A DNA stretch of 64,000 nucleotides, from the NCBI GenBank assembly GCA_943737045.1, contig CALSFV010000212.1, positions 1,039,001-1,103,000 on the forward strand, read 5' to 3'. The stretch comes from Parapristionchus giblindavisi. Lineage: Eukaryota; Nematoda; Chromadorea; Rhabditida; Diplogasteridae. The notes under the pieces were generated by a model. It ran no database searches. It was not told the origin of the DNA and saw only the letters and a list, made by a program, of their open reading frames with translations. A program made the translations under genes and the position numbers. Shown in pieces: positions 60,238 through 64,000 of this stretch (its first letter is position 1; the number at the start of each line of letters is the position of its first letter).

Positions 60238-63200
60238 GTAGTCGTCCTCGTCTCGGCACGTCCTACTCCTGAAGATTACGGTAATCATCTTTAGATATCA
60301 ATTAGTGTATGAATATCGGTAGATCAATCAATCAATACCTTCTGTAAATTTTGATTATCGATTTCCTCACATTTCGTAGTCGTCGTCGTCTCGGCACGTC
60401 CTCCTCCTGAAGATTACGGTAATTATCTTCAGATATCAATTAGTGCATGAAAATCGGTAGATCAATCAATCAATACCTTCTGTAAATTGTGATTATTGGT
60501 TTCCTCACATTTCGTAGTCGTCCTCGTCTCGACACGTCCTCCTCCTGAAGATTACGGTAATTATCTTCAGATATCAATTAGTGCATGAATATCGGTAGAT
60601 CAATCAATCAATACCTTCTGTAAATTGTGATTATCGGTTTCCTCACATTTCGTAGTCGTCCTCGTCTCGGCACGTCCTCCTCCTGAAGATTACGGTAATC
60701 ATCTGCAGATATCAATTAGTGCATGAATATCGGTAGATCAATCAATCAATAACTTCTGTAAAATTGTGATTATCGGTTTCCTCACATTTCGTAGTCGTCG
60801 TCGTCTCGGCACGTCCTCCTCCTGAAGATTATGGTAATCATCTTCAGATATCAATTAGTGCATGAATATCGGTAGATCAATCTATCAATACCTTCTGTAA
60901 ATTGTGATTATCGATTTCCTCACATTTAGTAGTCGTCCTCGTCTCGGCACGTCCTCCTCCTGAAGATTACGGTAATCATCTTCAGATATCAATTAGTGCA
61001 TGAATATCGGTAGATCAATCAATCAATACCTTCTGTAAATTTTGATTATCGATTTCCTCACATTTCGTAGTCGTCCTCGTCTCGGCACGTCCTACTCCTG
61101 AAGATTACGGTAATCATCTTCAGATATCAATTAGTGCATGAATATCGGTAGATCAATCTATCAATACCTTCTGTAAATTGTGATTATCGGTTTCCTCACA
61201 TTTCGTAGTCGTCCTCGTCTCGGCACGTCCTCCTCCTGAAGATTACGGTAATCATCTTCAGATATCAATTAGTGCATGAATATAGGTAGATCAATCAATC
61301 AATACCTTCTGTAAAATTGTGATTATCGATTTCCTCACATTTAGTAGTCGTCCTCGTCTCGGCACGTCCTCCTCCTGAAGATTACGGTAATCATCTTCAG
61401 ATATCAATTAGTGCATGAATATCGGTAGATAAATCAATCAATCAATACCTTCTGCAAATTATGATTATCAATTTTCCTCACATTTCGTAGTCGTCCTCGT
61501 CTTGGCACGTCCTCCTCCTGAAGATTACGGTAATCATCTGCAGATATCAATTAGTGCATGAATATCGGTAGATCAATCAATCAATACCTTCTGTAAAATT
61601 GTGATTATCGGTTTCCTCACATTTCGTAGTCGTCGTCGTCTCGGCACGTCCTCCTCCTGAAGATTACGGTAATTATCTTCAGATATCAATTAGTGCATGA
61701 AAATCGGTAGATCAATCAATCACTACCTTCTGTAAATTGTGATTATCGGTTTCCTCACATTTCGTAGTCGTCCTCGTCTCGACACGTCCTCCTCCTGAAG
61801 ATTACGGTAATTATCTTCAGATATCAATTAGTGCATGAATATCGGTAGATCAATCAATCAATACCTTCTGTAAATTGTGATTATCGGTTTCCTCACATTT
61901 CGTAGTCGTCCTCGTCTCGGCACGTCCTCCTCCTGAAGATTACGGTAATCATCTCTAGATATCAATTAGTGCATGAATATCGGTAGATAAATCAATCAAT
62001 CAATACCTTCTGCAAATTATGATTATCAATTTTCCTCACATTTCGTAGTCGTCCTCGTCTCGGCACGTCCTCCTCCTGAAGATTACGGTAATCATCTTCA
62101 GATATCAATTAGTGCATGAATATCGGTAGATCAATCAATCAATACCTTCTGTAAATTGTGATTATCGGTTTCCTCACATTTCGTAGTCGTCCTCGTCTCG
62201 GCACGTCCTCCTCCTGAAGATTACGGTAATTATCTTCAGATATCAATTAGTGCATGAATATCGGTAGATCAATCAATCAATACCTTCTGTAAATTGTGAT
62301 TATCGGTTTCCTCACATTTCGTAGTCGTCCTCGTCTCGGCACGTCCTCCTCCTGAAGATTACGGTAATCATCTTCAGATATCAATTAGTGCATGAATATC
62401 GGTAGATAAATCAATCAATCAATACCTTCTGCAAATTATGATTATCAATTTTCCTCACATTTCGTAGTCGTCCTCGTCTCGGCACGTCCTCCTCCTGAAG
62501 ATTACGGTAATCATCTTCAGATATCAATTAGTGCATGAATATCGGTAGATCAATCTATCAATACCTTCTGTAAATTGTGATTATCGATTTCCTCACATTT
62601 AGTAGTCGTCCTCGTCTCGGCACGTCCTCCTCCTGAAGATTACGGTAATCATCTTCAGATATCAATTAGTGCATGAATATCGGTAGATCAATCAATCAAT
62701 ACCTTCTGTAAATTTTGATTATCGATTTCCTCACATTTCGTAGTCGTCCTCGTCTCGGCACGTCCTACTCCTGAAGATTACGGTAATCATCTTCAGATAT
62801 CAATTAGTGCATGAATATCGGTAGATCAATCTATCAATACCTTCTGTAAATTGTGATTATCGGTTTCCTCACATTTCGTAGTCGTCCTCGTCTCGGCACG
62901 TCCTCCTCCTGAAGATTACGGTAATCATCTTCAGATATCAATTAGTGCATGAATATAGGTAGATCAATCAATCAATACCTTCTGTAAAATTGTGATTATC
63001 GATTTCCTCACATTTAGTAGTCGTCCTCGTCTCGGCACGTCCTCCTCCTGAAGATTACGGTAATCATCTTCAGATATCAATTAGTGCATGAATATCGGTA
63101 GATAAATCAATCAATCAATACCTTCTGCAAATTATGATTATCAATTTTCCTCACATTTCGTAGTCGTCCTCGTCTTGGCACGTCCTCCTCCTGAAGATTA

Positions 63201-64000
63201 CGGTAATCATCTGCAGATATCAATTAGTGCATGAATATCGGTAGATCAATCAATTAATACCTTCTGTAAAATTGTGATTATCGGTTTCCTCACATTTCGT
63301 AGTCGTCGTCGTCTCGGCACGTCTTCCTCCTGAAGATTACGGTAATTATCTTCAGATATCAATTAGTGCATGAAAATCGGTAGATCAATCAATCAATACC
63401 TTCTGTAAATTGTGATTATCGGTTTCCTCACATTTCGTAGTCGTCCTCGTCTCGACACGTCCTCCTCCTGAAGATTACGGTAATTATCTTCAGATATCAA
63501 TTAGTGCATGAATATCGGTAGATCAATCAATCAATACCTTCTGTAAATTGTGATTATCGGTTTCCTCACATTTCGTAGTCGTCCTCGTCTCGGCACGTCC
63601 TCCTCCTGAAGATTACGGTAATCATTTTCAGATATCAATTAGTGCATGAATATCGGTAGATAAATCAATCAATCAATACCTTCTGCAAATTATGATTATC
63701 AATTTTCCTCACATTTCGTAGTCGTCCTCGTCTCGGCACGTCCTCCTCCTGAAGATTACGGTAATCATCTTCAGATATCAATTAGTGCATGAATATCGGT
63801 AGATAAATCAATCAATCAATACCTTCTGTAAAATTGTGATTATCGGTTTCCTCACATTTCGTAGTCGTCCTCGTCTCGGGACGTCCTCCTCCTGAAGATT
63901 ACGGTAATCATCTTCAGATATCAATTAGTGCATGAAAATCGGTAGATCAATCAATCAATACCTTCTGTAAATTGTGATTATCGGTTTCCTCACATTTCGT
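60238..64000. repeat. ~139-bp satellite with 12-monomer higher-order repeat
   Basis: About 27 monomers from 60238 to the window end, each with GTAGTCGTCCTCGTCTCGG, CCTGAAGATTACGGTAATCA and CAATTAGTGCATGAATATCG. Monomers differ at diagnostic sites, and the pattern of variants repeats every 12 monomers (about 1,675 bp): the CTACTCCTG variant at 61090 and 62765, AATATAGG at 61280 and 62954, CTTGGCAC at 61501 and 63174, GAAAATCGG at 61698 and 63372, and CTCGACAC at 61779 and 63452. The array continues beyond the window. Confidence 0.97.

Noticed and set aside
60238..64000. Telomere or subtelomere repeat
   Set aside because: The unit is a ~139-bp satellite; no TTAGGC arrays were seen.

Overview
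The window looks like nuclear DNA of a free-living-type nematode. Genes are split by introns with GT donors and TTTTCAG-type acceptors. Several first exons begin with an acceptor-like TTTTAG or TCTAG directly against the ATG, as expected for spliced-leader trans-splicing. The recognisable families are a DUF273 glycosyltransferase, a short-ectodomain receptor tyrosine kinase, a COUP-like nuclear receptor and a one-domain saposin-like protein, all typical of rhabditid or diplogastrid worms. I cannot fix the genus. There is no bacterial-type operon, rRNA or CRISPR array.

Layout. 1-3.47 kb: no convincing gene, some short repeats. 3.48-8.76 kb: a giant palindrome with two ~2.3 kb arms around a 0.64 kb spacer. 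10.5-13.4 kb: two tandem paralogous membrane-protein genes, minus strand. 13.4-17.3 kb: receptor tyrosine kinase, minus. 19.8-22.4 kb: DUF273 glycosyltransferase in ten exons, minus. 22.4-34.6 kb: transposon-rich stretch holding three very small membrane or secreted protein genes (44, 50 and 76 aa), Tc1/mariner-like relics and tRNA-like sequences. 35.1-35.7 kb: secreted orphan, minus. 36.2-38.9 kb: fold-back and tandem repeats. 39.4-41.3 kb: four-TM orphan, minus. 44.2-53.7 kb: 13-exon nuclear receptor, plus, whose introns hold most of the region's mobile elements. 54.9-55.4 kb: saposin-like gene, plus. 56-59 kb: 331-bp satellite. 59.2-59.5 kb: 3' end of an unknown minus-strand gene. 60.2-64.0 kb: ~139-bp satellite with a 12-monomer higher-order repeat, running off the window end.

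The genes do not form one pathway. What joins them is sequence structure: a GATCAAA/GATCTTT motif lies next to splice sites in at least nine introns of five genes, and several families of palindromic elements (Tc1 fold-backs, 100-bp hairpins, TIR elements with tRNA-like cores, an element with five copies of an 18-nt perfect palindrome) sit in introns and between genes. Exon boundaries below were assigned by hand from splice signals and reading-frame continuity; where I give lengths, the phases close.
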